39,091 bases of DNA from Mesorhizobium sp. (GTDB lineage: Bacteria > Pseudomonadota > Alphaproteobacteria > Rhizobiales > Rhizobiaceae): the NCBI RefSeq assembly GCF_017306585.1, contig NZ_JAFKIC010000151.1, positions 1 through 39,091 on the forward strand. Direction: 5' to 3'. Below the pieces are notes generated by a model. The model was not told the DNA's origin. It saw nothing but the letters and a program-made list of their open reading frames with translations, and ran no database searches. The translations under genes were made by a program, and so were the position numbers. This document shows positions 7,785 to 16,000 of the stretch, one piece after another (the stretch's first letter is position 1; each line of letters begins with the position of its first letter).

Positions 7785-8668
7785 TATGCGTCCCTCCCCT
7801 GCCAATCCATGAAGCTCGATGGCCCGCCATAGACACGATGGCGCGCGACATCGATGACGAATCCAAAGCGGCCGACATGGTATTCGTCGGTCGCAACGAG
7901 AAAGCGACGTTCCTCAGTGCCCGGTCCACGCTTGCCGCCAGGGGTCGCGATAACTTCGGTGAAACCGGCCTCGTGCTCGGAACGGATCGCCGACACCACG
8001 ACCCAGTCATCGGTATGCCTCTCGAAAAATGCCCGCTCGTCCTTTTTCGCGGATTGGCCGGGTTCGAGCACCCTCTCTTGGATGGCCTCCCAGGCATCCG
8101 GGTACCAGTCGCGTATTGACCTTTCCGCACAAGCGTTCTCGAAGTCCGTGAAGAGCTGGGGGAAGGCTTGGGCGACGGCCGCCCAATGGCAGTCCTCTTC
8201 ATACCAGCCGTCATTGGCACGGAGCATCTCATGGACTTTGCGATTTCGCTCCACCGACAGATGGAACCCGCCATGGCCTGCCGTCGCGTGAGCCACGACG
8301 CCCTCGGCATAGACGGTCGCTCCCTGCGACGTTCCCCACGGCGTGTGGGCACGCGAGGGGATCTCGCGACGTCCGAGAGCAGCGCGCTGCTGCTGGTGGA
8401 GGGCGTTCTCTTCGACATGCGCGCGAAACGCCGCCTCATCGGCAAGCTCACCGGCATGGCCGTAGAAATCGCCGCGCGTCCATTCGGCCATGGGCCGGCA
8501 TATACGCCAGCCTGTGACGAGATAGTGCCGGCCATCACGGGCTGGAGCCATGGCGAAGGCGTGGACACCGACAATGGCAACGCAAAGCCCATCGGCGCTT
8601 CGGCCAAAAGAAACTTCCGAAAAACCGGGAGTTTGGACGACATCGGTTTCAGAAGTCCGCGCAGTCAT
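7784..8668 (-). CDS. DUF7007 domain protein
   Basis: 294 residues. The pattern matches DUF7007 proteins of rhizobial plasmids: FAMAPARDGRHYLVTGWRIC, WTRGDFYGHAGELADEAAFR, TPWGTSQGATVYAEGVV, TAGHGGFHLS, GWYEEDCHWA and the C-terminal EERRFLVATDEYHVGRFGFV. Function is unknown. No membrane segment or signal peptide is seen. The start at 8668 is supported by GGGGAGG eight bases upstream; the in-frame extension to 8803 is rejected because it would overlap most of the preceding gene. It overlaps the upstream gene (ending 8649) by 20 bases and the downstream gene by one base, so these are co-transcribed. Confidence 0.83.
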   Translation of the reverse strand: MTARTSETDVVQTPGFSEVSFGRSADGLCVAIVGVHAFAMAPARDGRHYLVTGWRICRPMAEWTRGDFYGHAGELADEAAFRAHVEENALHQQQRAALGRREIPSRAHTPWGTSQGATVYAEGVVAHATAGHGGFHLSVERNRKVHEMLRANDGWYEEDCHWAAVAQAFPQLFTDFENACAERSIRDWYPDAWEAIQERVLEPGQSAKKDERAFFERHTDDWVVVSAIRSEHEAGFTEVIATPGGKRGPGTEERRFLVATDEYHVGRFGFVIDVARHRVYGGPSSFMDWQGRDA

Positions 8669-9137
8669 GGTGCCGACCTCCCCCCACTTCCGCCGCTGCG
8701 GTGTCCGCCGTGACTTGCCGCAACACGGCGTTGGGGTAGCCGTGGCGGGTAAGCCATTCCTCGGCCGCCCTGCGATTGGCGGCAAGATGGACAAGCTCGG
8801 CATCGTCGCCAGCGCCGTCGAGAACGAGAACCGTGCCGATGGCGGGCCGCTCCTTGACCGAAAACCTCAGGTCGCTGTTGACCGAAAACGTCTGGTGGAC
8901 GCGCAGCACAACGGTTCCTTGACTGCCATAGTCACCCTTGTGCAGGGTGATCGAGGCGGGCAGCGTCGTACTGCCGACGCGGGCCTCGGCCTGTTTGCGG
9001 ATCAGGCGACCGCCGCCGTTGCGATTTTCCCAGGCTGCGAACTTCTTGCGATGCCGCTCTGGCGGGCGTGGGGATCCGTCGGAAAAAGTCACGATGGATC
9101 CGAGTGGAACAAGGTCATAGATCAATTGGGCGGACAT
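8649..9137 (-). CDS. Conserved hypothetical protein, 162 residues
   Basis: Begins MSAQLIYDLVPLGSIVTFSD and continues through a beta-rich middle (STTLPASITLHKGDYGSQGT, VVLRVHQTFSV) to a helical EWLTRHGYPNAVLRQV end. No family I can name. The ATG at 9137 is preceded by GGAG six bases upstream; another ATG at 9158 lacks a site. It lies 97 bases downstream of the ParB-like gene and overlaps DUF7007 by 20 bases, so it is probably the second gene of one operon. Confidence 0.7.
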   Translation of the reverse strand: MSAQLIYDLVPLGSIVTFSDGSPRPPERHRKKFAAWENRNGGGRLIRKQAEARVGSTTLPASITLHKGDYGSQGTVVLRVHQTFSVNSDLRFSVKERPAIGTVLVLDGAGDDAELVHLAANRRAAEEWLTRHGYPNAVLRQVTADTAAAEVGGGRHHDCADF

Positions 9138-9234
9138 AATTTTCTCCGTGGTGCTCATGGTGGAAACAGAACCGCCGCCGGTGATGTGCCGGCGGCGGAA
9201 TGATCGTTTGGAGGAAAAGGTAAGGCGCAGCCGC

Positions 9235-10980
9235 CTACTCGGCGGCCACCTTGTAAGGCTCGATCTGTTCGTCAGCGAGGTCCTCCTCCTGCGGAGCGGC
9301 GTCCTCGCCGACGTCGTCATGCGCGGGCTCGACAACCTTATCGCCGTCGAGCTCGTCCCGGTCCTGCGGCGTGCCGTCGTCCTCAGGCTGTTGCCTGGCC
9401 TCGTTCGTCTTCAGCCAGGAGGTCAGCTTTTCAGGGGTGGGCGCAAACCGCGCCGACGGGTGGACGAAGCGGCCTTCCTTGAAGTGCTCGACCAGGGCCG
9501 AACGGGTGTCCTTGACCTTCTGACGGGGCAAGACGGATGTATCCGCGCAAGCGGCTTCCAATGCCTGCCGCGACAGGCATGACAGGAAATCCTCCGTCCC
9601 CATGTTGGCCAAGAAGCTGTCGGCGGCGATGACGTCGCCGGCGACACGGGCGACAACGCCGCTGTCCGAGCGATTCTCCCTGCAGGACAGAACGTCGATC
9701 AGCAAGGACCGCACGGCGATACGCAGCGTGTCCATGTCGAACGCGAGCTTGCCCTCCTGGTCGAACAGGCGCGCGGCATGTTCGCCGAGGCCTGCCGCCC
9801 CGTAATAGGAGATGTCGCGGGCACCCGACGCCACTGTGACATTCTGACCGGCGAAGGCGAGAACGAGCAGCGCCATCAGCGTGTCGTCCTCGATCGGTGC
9901 GCGCGACAGCGCCTCGTGCAGTGCGTCGGTACGAAGGTCCCCGATCATCTCCATGCCTTTGCGCGTCACGTCCGGACGCGGCTTTGCCGTAACGACGATA
10001 TCATCGCCATCGACCTCGCCATCGTCGCCATTCTTGTCCTTGGACTTTTTGGCCGCCGGCATGCGGTACGCGACCGACTGCACCTTGCCGTCGCGGTCAA
10101 GATACATGGCGGTGTGATCGGATTTCGACGGCTTGCCGTATACACGCTCCGCCTTGGCCGGCAGCTTCGGCTCGCCCCACTGACCGGCTTCCACGATCAC
10201 GCCACGCTTGGGCACAGCGTTTGCCATCCACTCCTGCTGGGCGCCAAGAAAGGCCTCGACATCCGTCGTATAGCGGCTGTCCTCGTCGGCCGGAGCAAAC
10301 AGGTCCTCGACCCAGGCAATGCCATAGGCCTGGGCGAGATCGTCACCGAAGCTGGCATCGCGCGCGTACATGCGGCGCTTCGTCAGGCCCTGCGCCACGC
10401 TCCACCATGACACCTGGGGATCGGCCTTGGACGGCTTGTGCTTCTTCCAGACCTCCTTCTGCTCATCAAGCGAAGCCGACGCGATGGTGCGCAACTGCTG
10501 CTCGTTGGGCATGTCGCCCTTGGCCATCTGGTCCAACATGGCCGGCAGTACGTTGGCGAGCAGGCGCAGCTTCCTGATCTGGCGGACGGGAAGCGCCAAA
10601 GCGACGGCGATCGCTTCCTCGGTCCATCCGAGTGCGACCAGTCGCTCGATCGCACGCCATTGGTCGACGGGATTGAGCTGCTCATGCGCCAGCGTCTCGG
10701 CCAGCGAGCGCATGGCGCCGCCATCCTCGGCGCGATCGATCACCAGCACGGCGATTTCTTCCAAACCGGCGGCAATGGCCTGCCTCACACGGCGATGGCC
10801 GGCGTCGATGACATAGCTGTTGCCGCCATCCGTTTCCGGCGCCACGACAGGTGGCTGCACGATGCCGACGGCGCGGATGGTAGCCAGCAGCAGCGCGTCG
10901 GCCTGCGGACTGGACTTCGAGCGTCGCGCCTTGTCGGGGTTATCCTTCAGCGCACGCGGATCGACAAACTTCAGTTCCAT
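9235..10980 (-). CDS. ParB-like nuclease-domain protein, 581 residues
   Basis: The N-terminal 100 residues match the ParB/Srx fold: MELKFVDPRALKDNPDKARR, TIRAVGIVQPPVVAPE, a GHRRVRQAIAAG box II-like motif and LAHEQLNPVDQWRAIERL. A helix-turn-helix-like region (WTEEAIAVALALPVRQIRKL) follows at about 135-155. The C-terminal two thirds are unlike chromosomal ParB (about 300 residues) and include acidic linkers and an acidic tail. Such long ParB-like proteins occur on rhizobial and sphingomonad plasmids near DarB-like helicases, where they are thought to process or regulate DNA rather than segregate it (inference). It is separate from the true partition pair RepA/RepB. AAGGAG seven bases upstream supports the start. 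It heads a four-gene operon, and a LexA-type box lies about 350 bases upstream. Confidence 0.85.
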   Translation of the reverse strand: MELKFVDPRALKDNPDKARRSKSSPQADALLLATIRAVGIVQPPVVAPETDGGNSYVIDAGHRRVRQAIAAGLEEIAVLVIDRAEDGGAMRSLAETLAHEQLNPVDQWRAIERLVALGWTEEAIAVALALPVRQIRKLRLLANVLPAMLDQMAKGDMPNEQQLRTIASASLDEQKEVWKKHKPSKADPQVSWWSVAQGLTKRRMYARDASFGDDLAQAYGIAWVEDLFAPADEDSRYTTDVEAFLGAQQEWMANAVPKRGVIVEAGQWGEPKLPAKAERVYGKPSKSDHTAMYLDRDGKVQSVAYRMPAAKKSKDKNGDDGEVDGDDIVVTAKPRPDVTRKGMEMIGDLRTDALHEALSRAPIEDDTLMALLVLAFAGQNVTVASGARDISYYGAAGLGEHAARLFDQEGKLAFDMDTLRIAVRSLLIDVLSCRENRSDSGVVARVAGDVIAADSFLANMGTEDFLSCLSRQALEAACADTSVLPRQKVKDTRSALVEHFKEGRFVHPSARFAPTPEKLTSWLKTNEARQQPEDDGTPQDRDELDGDKVVEPAHDDVGEDAAPQEEDLADEQIEPYKVAAE

Positions 10981-11642
10981 GGAGATGCTCCTTCAAGGGG
11001 TTTGCGGACGCCGCTGATCGCCGCGTCCTTCCTCGTCTTCTTCCCGAAGACATCCCCCGGCCCGCGGAGCGGGCGGGCCGGTGCAACCGCGGCCGAGCAT
11101 CCCTGCCCGGCTGGCCGAGCGGGGCTAACAGCCCTGCGCAGGACGACGCGGCCGGGATTGCGAGCGGCGCGGTTGAGCGCCAGCGGCAGCGGCCCGCCCG
11201 ATCTGCGAGCGGGTTTTATTCTTCCTTCGTTTTCCTTTCCTCAACCCTGCGACGTAGACCGGGGCATGGCGATAAGCGGAACGGTTCTCTGTCTCGGCGC
11301 CGCGGCTCCGTGGCGAGAGCCCGCAAGGTTTTTGTTCTATTTTTGTTCTTTCCGAAGAGAAGCCCGGCTGCTAGCGGGGGACCCCGGTATTGTCCCGTTT
11401 CGGGACCAAAGTGCTGGCATTGCTCTTGCTTCGGACGTGGTGCCGGTTGATCCCGGTCCTGATCGTACTTTGATCAGGTGTAGGCTCGCCGGGCTTGAGG
11501 TGGTTGGGGTTTCTTCGCCCGGCGAGTTCCGCCACGCTGAGAACAAAGGCCGGCGCCCTCGCTGAAGCTTATCCGAATGGCGCCGGCCACGGGCGGGATT
11601 GGGATCCGCCGCGCCTTGACATAGGTGAGTCGTTACGGTGCG
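10981..11642. other. Long noncoding spacer upstream of ParB-like operon
   Basis: About 660 bases. The part nearest the ParB-like gene is extremely GC-rich with repeated GGGCGGGCCGG-type runs; the middle (11220-11350) has several T-rich runs and contains the LexA box. Frames here are GC-rich noise. It is probably the promoter and leader of the ParB-like operon and the downstream flank of mucR. Confidence 0.5.
11334..11348. promoter_or_regulatory. LexA (SOS) box upstream of ParB-like operon
   Basis: GTTC, TATTTTT, GTTC: an exact GTTC-N7-GTTC match in an AT-rich stretch. The only gene start in reach is the leftward ParB-like gene at 10980 (354 bases away); rightward the next gene, mucR, is convergent. 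If used, it would place the ParB-like/DUF7007 operon under SOS control, but the distance is long. Confidence 0.5.
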
Positions 11643-12113
11643 TCAGGTGGTGGCGGACACTTTGGCTTTCCGCTTCGCAGGTGCCTTCTTGGCTGGTGCG
11701 ACGGGTTCAGCCTTGCGCCCAAGCCCGATGGACTTCGCCAGTTGCGAGCGCTGAGCGGCGTAATTCGGAGCCGTCATCGGATAATCGCGCGGCAAGCCCC
11801 ACTTCTCGCGATAGGCGTCCGGCGTCAGCCCGAAGTCCGTGCTAAGGTGCCGCTTCAGGGATTTGAACTTCTTGCCGTCTTCGAGGCAGATAATGAAATC
11901 TGGCGTCACCGACTTCTTCGGGTTGACTGCGGGAGTTTGCGGCTCAACGACAGGCGCGATCGGCGTACCAAGCCCCGACAGAGATTTGTGCACGGATGCG
12001 ATCAGTTCAGGCAGGCCGGTAGCCGGTACAGGGTTCTTACTTACGTAGGCGGAAACAATCTCCGCAGTAAGCTCGGCTAGTTCGGCGGTGGGGTGGTCGG
12101 ATTCTTCTGTCAA
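11643..12113 (-). CDS. Ros/MucR family transcriptional regulator
   Basis: 156 residues. It has the family start (ELTAEIVSAYVSKN, LPELIASVHKSL), then KKSVTPDFIICLEDGKKFKS, LKRHL and the typical GLTPDAYREKWGLPRDYPM and APNYAAQRSQLAKSIGLGRK. MucR proteins bind AT-rich promoters and regulate exopolysaccharide, motility and symbiosis genes. The ligands expected for a Ros-type finger fall at C76, D79, H89 and D93; the last is normally His. A Lys/Ala-rich tail (AKKAPAKRKAK) is added at the C-terminus. The start is TTG at 12113, with AGGA eight bases upstream. It may control the adjacent plasmid genes. Confidence 0.9.
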   Translation of the reverse strand: MTEESDHPTAELAELTAEIVSAYVSKNPVPATGLPELIASVHKSLSGLGTPIAPVVEPQTPAVNPKKSVTPDFIICLEDGKKFKSLKRHLSTDFGLTPDAYREKWGLPRDYPMTAPNYAAQRSQLAKSIGLGRKAEPVAPAKKAPAKRKAKVSATT

Positions 12114-12157
12114 TGTGTCGGTCCTTTTGTCTGATATGTCCCATCTCTATTTGAGCA

Positions 12158-12277
12158 ATGTCCTGTGCGCAACCGGGCCTGATCAATTCTAAGCCAATGA
12201 TGGCGGCCGGCTTTGCGGCGCTGGGCAAGACCGAGGCCGAAATTGACGCGTTCTTTTTGGCCGCGACTAAGCTGTAG
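12158..12277 (+). CDS. Possible 39-residue small protein or gene remnant
   Basis: A short frame from ATG 12158 to TAG 12277 whose end reads MMAAGFAALGKTEAEIDAFF followed by LAATKL. That is a plausible amphipathic helix and more protein-like than chance. The Shine-Dalgarno is weak. It is too short to classify and may be the tail of a lost gene. Confidence 0.3.
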   Translation: MSCAQPGLINSKPMMAAGFAALGKTEAEIDAFFLAATKL

Positions 12278-12288
12278 ACCAAAAAACA

Positions 12289-12322
12289 GGCGGCCCGTCA
12301 GCCATCTAAGTGACGGGCCGCC
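12289..12322 (-). terminator. Rho-independent terminator (leftward)
   Basis: Eleven-base perfect inverted repeat GGCGGCCCGTC (12289-12299) and GACGGGCCGCC (12312-12322) with a 12-base loop. Reading leftward it is followed by TGTTTTTT. It probably ends transcripts from the small gene at 12534-12722 and separates them from mucR. Confidence 0.75.
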
Positions 12323-12533
12323 TATATGCCGATTAGCTAAAATAACGGAACGTCTAACGGACAAGTACGGAACCAAAGCGGTTACGTCAGACCTTTGCTT
12401 GCACGGTGCAAGACTTTATTCTTGCCGTCTTATGGTAAAGAACGGAAGTTGATCGGCACGACATAGGACGGCCCCGCAACGGATCAATAGCAAACTGAAC
12501 TTAGGCGGCTATGGTGTGAACGCGGAAGTCGGG

Positions 12534-12722
12534 TCAGATCCGCTTGAAGTCCTTAAGCCCTAGGCGTATCCGCTGGCCTTCCGCGAAGGCAAGGGCGACC
12601 GATTCCAGGTCGAATGATCGGGTAAGTTCTTCGCCGTTCCCAACAACACGGACGAACCACTCGCCCATGGCCTCGACTATCTCAACGGACGTGTGGTTTG
12701 CGCTGGCTTTGGTGTCGGCCAT
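12534..12722 (-). CDS. Small conserved hypothetical protein, 62 residues
   Basis: Starts MADTKASANHTSVEIVEAMG, then EWFVRVVGNGEELTRSFDLE and an AFAEGQRIRLGL end, a likely beta-beta-alpha fold. The ATG at 12722 has GAGG eight bases upstream; a longer frame to 12782 has no site. A strong leftward terminator lies about 210 bases downstream. Family unknown; similar short proteins are scattered in rhizobial genomes (from memory). Confidence 0.6.
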   Translation of the reverse strand: MADTKASANHTSVEIVEAMGEWFVRVVGNGEELTRSFDLESVALAFAEGQRIRLGLKDFKRI

Positions 12723-12795
12723 CGCAACTGCCTCGTGTCTGGATGGGAACAAGACGAAACAATATGAGTGCGCGCCTTTCAAGCGCTAAAAGGCC

Positions 12796-12830
12796 GGCGC
12801 CTGCTTTTGCGGGGGGCTTTCGCAGGCGCC
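12796..12830. repeat. Hairpin-forming inverted repeat
   Basis: GGCGCCTGC (12796-12804) and GCAGGCGCC (12822-12830), nine perfect base pairs around a 17-base loop. There is no T-run on either side, so this is not a clear terminator. It lies upstream of the small gene starting at 12722. Confidence 0.55.
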
Positions 12831-12880
12831 AGCCGGACGGTCCAATCAGGTCCGCCGCAATGATCCAGTTAGCTGATTCT

Positions 12881-12893
12881 TGACGTTACGTCA
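12881..12893. promoter_or_regulatory. Palindromic operator-like site TGACGT-T-ACGTCA
   Basis: A perfect 6+1+6 palindrome in the spacer between the helicase gene end (13049) and the small leftward gene (12722). A site for a dimeric regulator is likely by shape alone; the factor is unknown. Confidence 0.35.
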
Positions 12894-13048
12894 TGTGGTC
12901 TGGCTGGCCGGAGCCGAGCATGACAGAAACGTGGCATCAACATGGGTAAGCAGTTCGGCGCGCCTCCTGTATCGCCTGCACCCGAACGGCCCTGAACCTT
13001 TGCCGCCGGTCAATGGCTGACAATGATCGGCAGCCTGTATCGAGCCTG

Positions 13049-16000
13049 CTATGCGGCTGCAGGCCGGTCCTGGCCATCAATCGAAGACGCAAGATCGGTC
13101 TCGATTTCCGCAAGCTGTCGGCGCTTCTCAGCCAGTTCACCAGAGAATCCGAACTCGCCGCCCTGACGCGAGCGATAGGAGGTGAGCCTGAGCTCAGCAT
13201 CCTCAAGACGCTGGCGGTATCGTACCTGCTCGCCCTCGAAGCCGGCCAAGGCATGCTCGAGGCGAGAAATCGCACCAAGCGGCGTGGTGGTCAGCGGCAG
13301 CTCGATCTCATCATCGGCGCCGGTGCGCATCAGCATGGTGGCATAGCGGTAGCCGTCTTTGCCGAAACGCTCGCCGGAATATCTGAAATCAAACCCGCCG
13401 ATAAAGGCGATGGTGGTTTGGCCTTCTTGCCTGTTCTGCACGAGGGTCAGGATTTCCTTCATCAAAGCGCGACCGGCGAGTTTGCGCTGCGTGAACGCGT
13501 CGCCACGGACCACCATGCTGAACCCATCGCCGGTCGTCGGCACGAGGCGCGCGATATCCTTGCCAACCTCGCCGATGCGGCGGGTCGCGTATTCGATATC
13601 GCGCTCGGCATCGCGGATCTGCCGCCGAACGGCGTGCTCATCATCAATGTGGGCCGCGCGAAGGCGCTCCAGGCGGGCAATGTCTGCCTCCAGACCTGCC
13701 TTTTGCATCAGACGCGGATCCCCCGAGGCGATCGCTTTGGCAAAGGCGAACTGGCTGGCCTGCCCCTCACCCATATCCTCCAGCCGCCGAATGGACGTGT
13801 CTCCCGAAAGCGCTGCCGCGATGAACCGGGCCTTGCGCTCGTTGTTCTGCCACATCTGGGCGTCCATCGATCCTTCCGTGGCGTAGGCGAAGATGTCGAT
13901 GAAATCGTGCTGATTGCCCTGCCGCAGGATACGACCTTCACGCTGCTCGATCTGGGAGGGAAGCCAAGGCACATCAAGATGATGCAGCGCCTTGAGGCGG
14001 AGTTGCGCGTTGACGCCGGTGCCCATCGTGTCGGAGGAGCCGATCAGGAACCGGATTTTTCCGGCCCGCACATCACCGAACAGGCGTTGCTTAGCCTCCG
14101 CCTTCTTGAAATCCTGCATGAAGGCAATTTCCGATGCCGGAACGCCCCTGCGCACCAGCTCGTCGCGAATCCAGCGATAGGCCGAAAAGCCTCTGGTTTT
14201 CTCGACGCTGATCGTGCCGAGATCGGAGAAGATCATCTGCGCCGCGCCCGCAAGCTCGAACGGCTTGCCGTCGGCGCGGAGATAGGTGCCTTGCGCCGTT
14301 TCTTGCCAGATACGGAAGGCATTGCCGATCAGGTCATTGAGCTTGTTGTCCGGCTCATTGTCATTGTCCGGGTCGACCAGGCGCAGGTCGATAGCAGCGT
14401 GCCGGCCATCGGTGATAACCGAGAGCAGGATGTCGTCACCGGGTTCCGCCGGGCGGTCGCGTTCCTCAATGGCCTTGATGCGGGCGTCGAGCACCATCTG
14501 GTAGTGCTTGAAGGCCGCGGACGGCTTGGCGGTGATGATTTGGCGTGCGCCGGTCGAAAGCGCTGGCACCTTCACATATTCGCGAAGGTCTTGCGGCATC
14601 ACCACATCAGCGAAGGAGCGGAACATTGCGATCAGCTCCGGCACGTTGACGAAGGTGGCGAAGCGGGTCACCGGCTTGTATTTGCCGGATGGCTGCAATT
14701 CGAGTTCAGTCGTGACGTCGCCAAAGGCCGAAGCCCAGGCGTCGAATTCGTGCAGGCCGCGCTGAAGCAGCGCCTGGTAACCGAGATAGCGCTGCACCGA
14801 GAACATCTCGCCAAGCGTGTTGGTGATCGGTGTGCCCGAGGCCAGCACCAGCGCCCGGCCCGGATTCTTCGTCTCCACGAACCGGGATTTGACATAAAGG
14901 TCCCAGGCCCGCTGCGAGCCGTTCGGATCGACGCCCTTGAGCGTCGACATGTTGGTGGCGAAGCTGAGCTTCCTGAATTCCTGGGCTTCATCGACGATGA
15001 TCTGGTCGACGCCGATCTCGGAGATGGTGAGCAGGTCGTCCTTGCGGGTAGCCAGCGCCTCCAGCCGTTCCTTCAGCCCCTCCTTCAACCGCTCGAGACG
15101 CTTGCGCGAGACACGGTCCTCGCTCTCGACCTTGGTCAGCAGCGTCTCGTAGAGTTCCAGTTCGTCGTGGATCATCTGCTGCTCAAATGCCGACGGCACG
15201 CCGATGAAGCGGAAGGCGCTGTGCGTGATGATGATCGCGTCCCAAGCGGCGGTCGCCGCGCGCGACAGGAAGCGATGTCGCTTGGCTAAAGAAAAATTCG
15301 TCTCGTCGGCGACGAGGATGCGGGCGGTCGGGTAGAGCGCCAGAAATTCGCGGGCCATCTGTGCAAGGCAATGGCCGGGAACGACCAACATGGCCTTGGC
15401 GATCAGGCCAAGCCGGCGCTGCTCCATGACGCCCGCGGCAATCGTCATGGTCTTGCCGGCGCCGACGGCGTGGGCGAGGTAGGTCGAGCCGGCCGACACG
15501 ATGCGCCAGATGCCGCGCTTCTGGTGCCCATAAAGAGAAAAGGCGCCGGAGGCGCCTGGAAGTTGCAGGTGATCCCCGTTGAATCGTCGGGGCGCGATGT
15601 TGTTGAAGCGGTCGTTATAGACCCGCGCCAGCCGGTCGGTCCGGTCGGGATCGGACCAGACCCAGTTCTGGAAAGCGGTCTTGATCTTCTGCAGCTTTTC
15701 CTTGGCTGCTTCCGTATCCACGACATTGAGTACGCGCTTTTCAGCCTGGCCCTCCTTCACCGTATCGAAGATCTGCGGCACCCGGCTGTTCAGCGCGTCG
15801 GCCAGGAGCTCGCCGGCATGACGGCGATCGGTGCCCCATTCGGACGTGCCGGCCGCCATCCATCCCAATTGCCGCGCTTCAACCGTCCACGATGCCAGCT
15901 CCGGCATATGATGGATCCTGATCTCGGCGCCCATCGTCTCCTTGACGAACGTGGCAACATCGGCGGCGGGAATCCATGGTGCGCCAAGACGGGCCGTAAT

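Noticed and set aside
12796-12830. Hairpin considered as a terminator
   Set aside because: No T-run follows on either strand.
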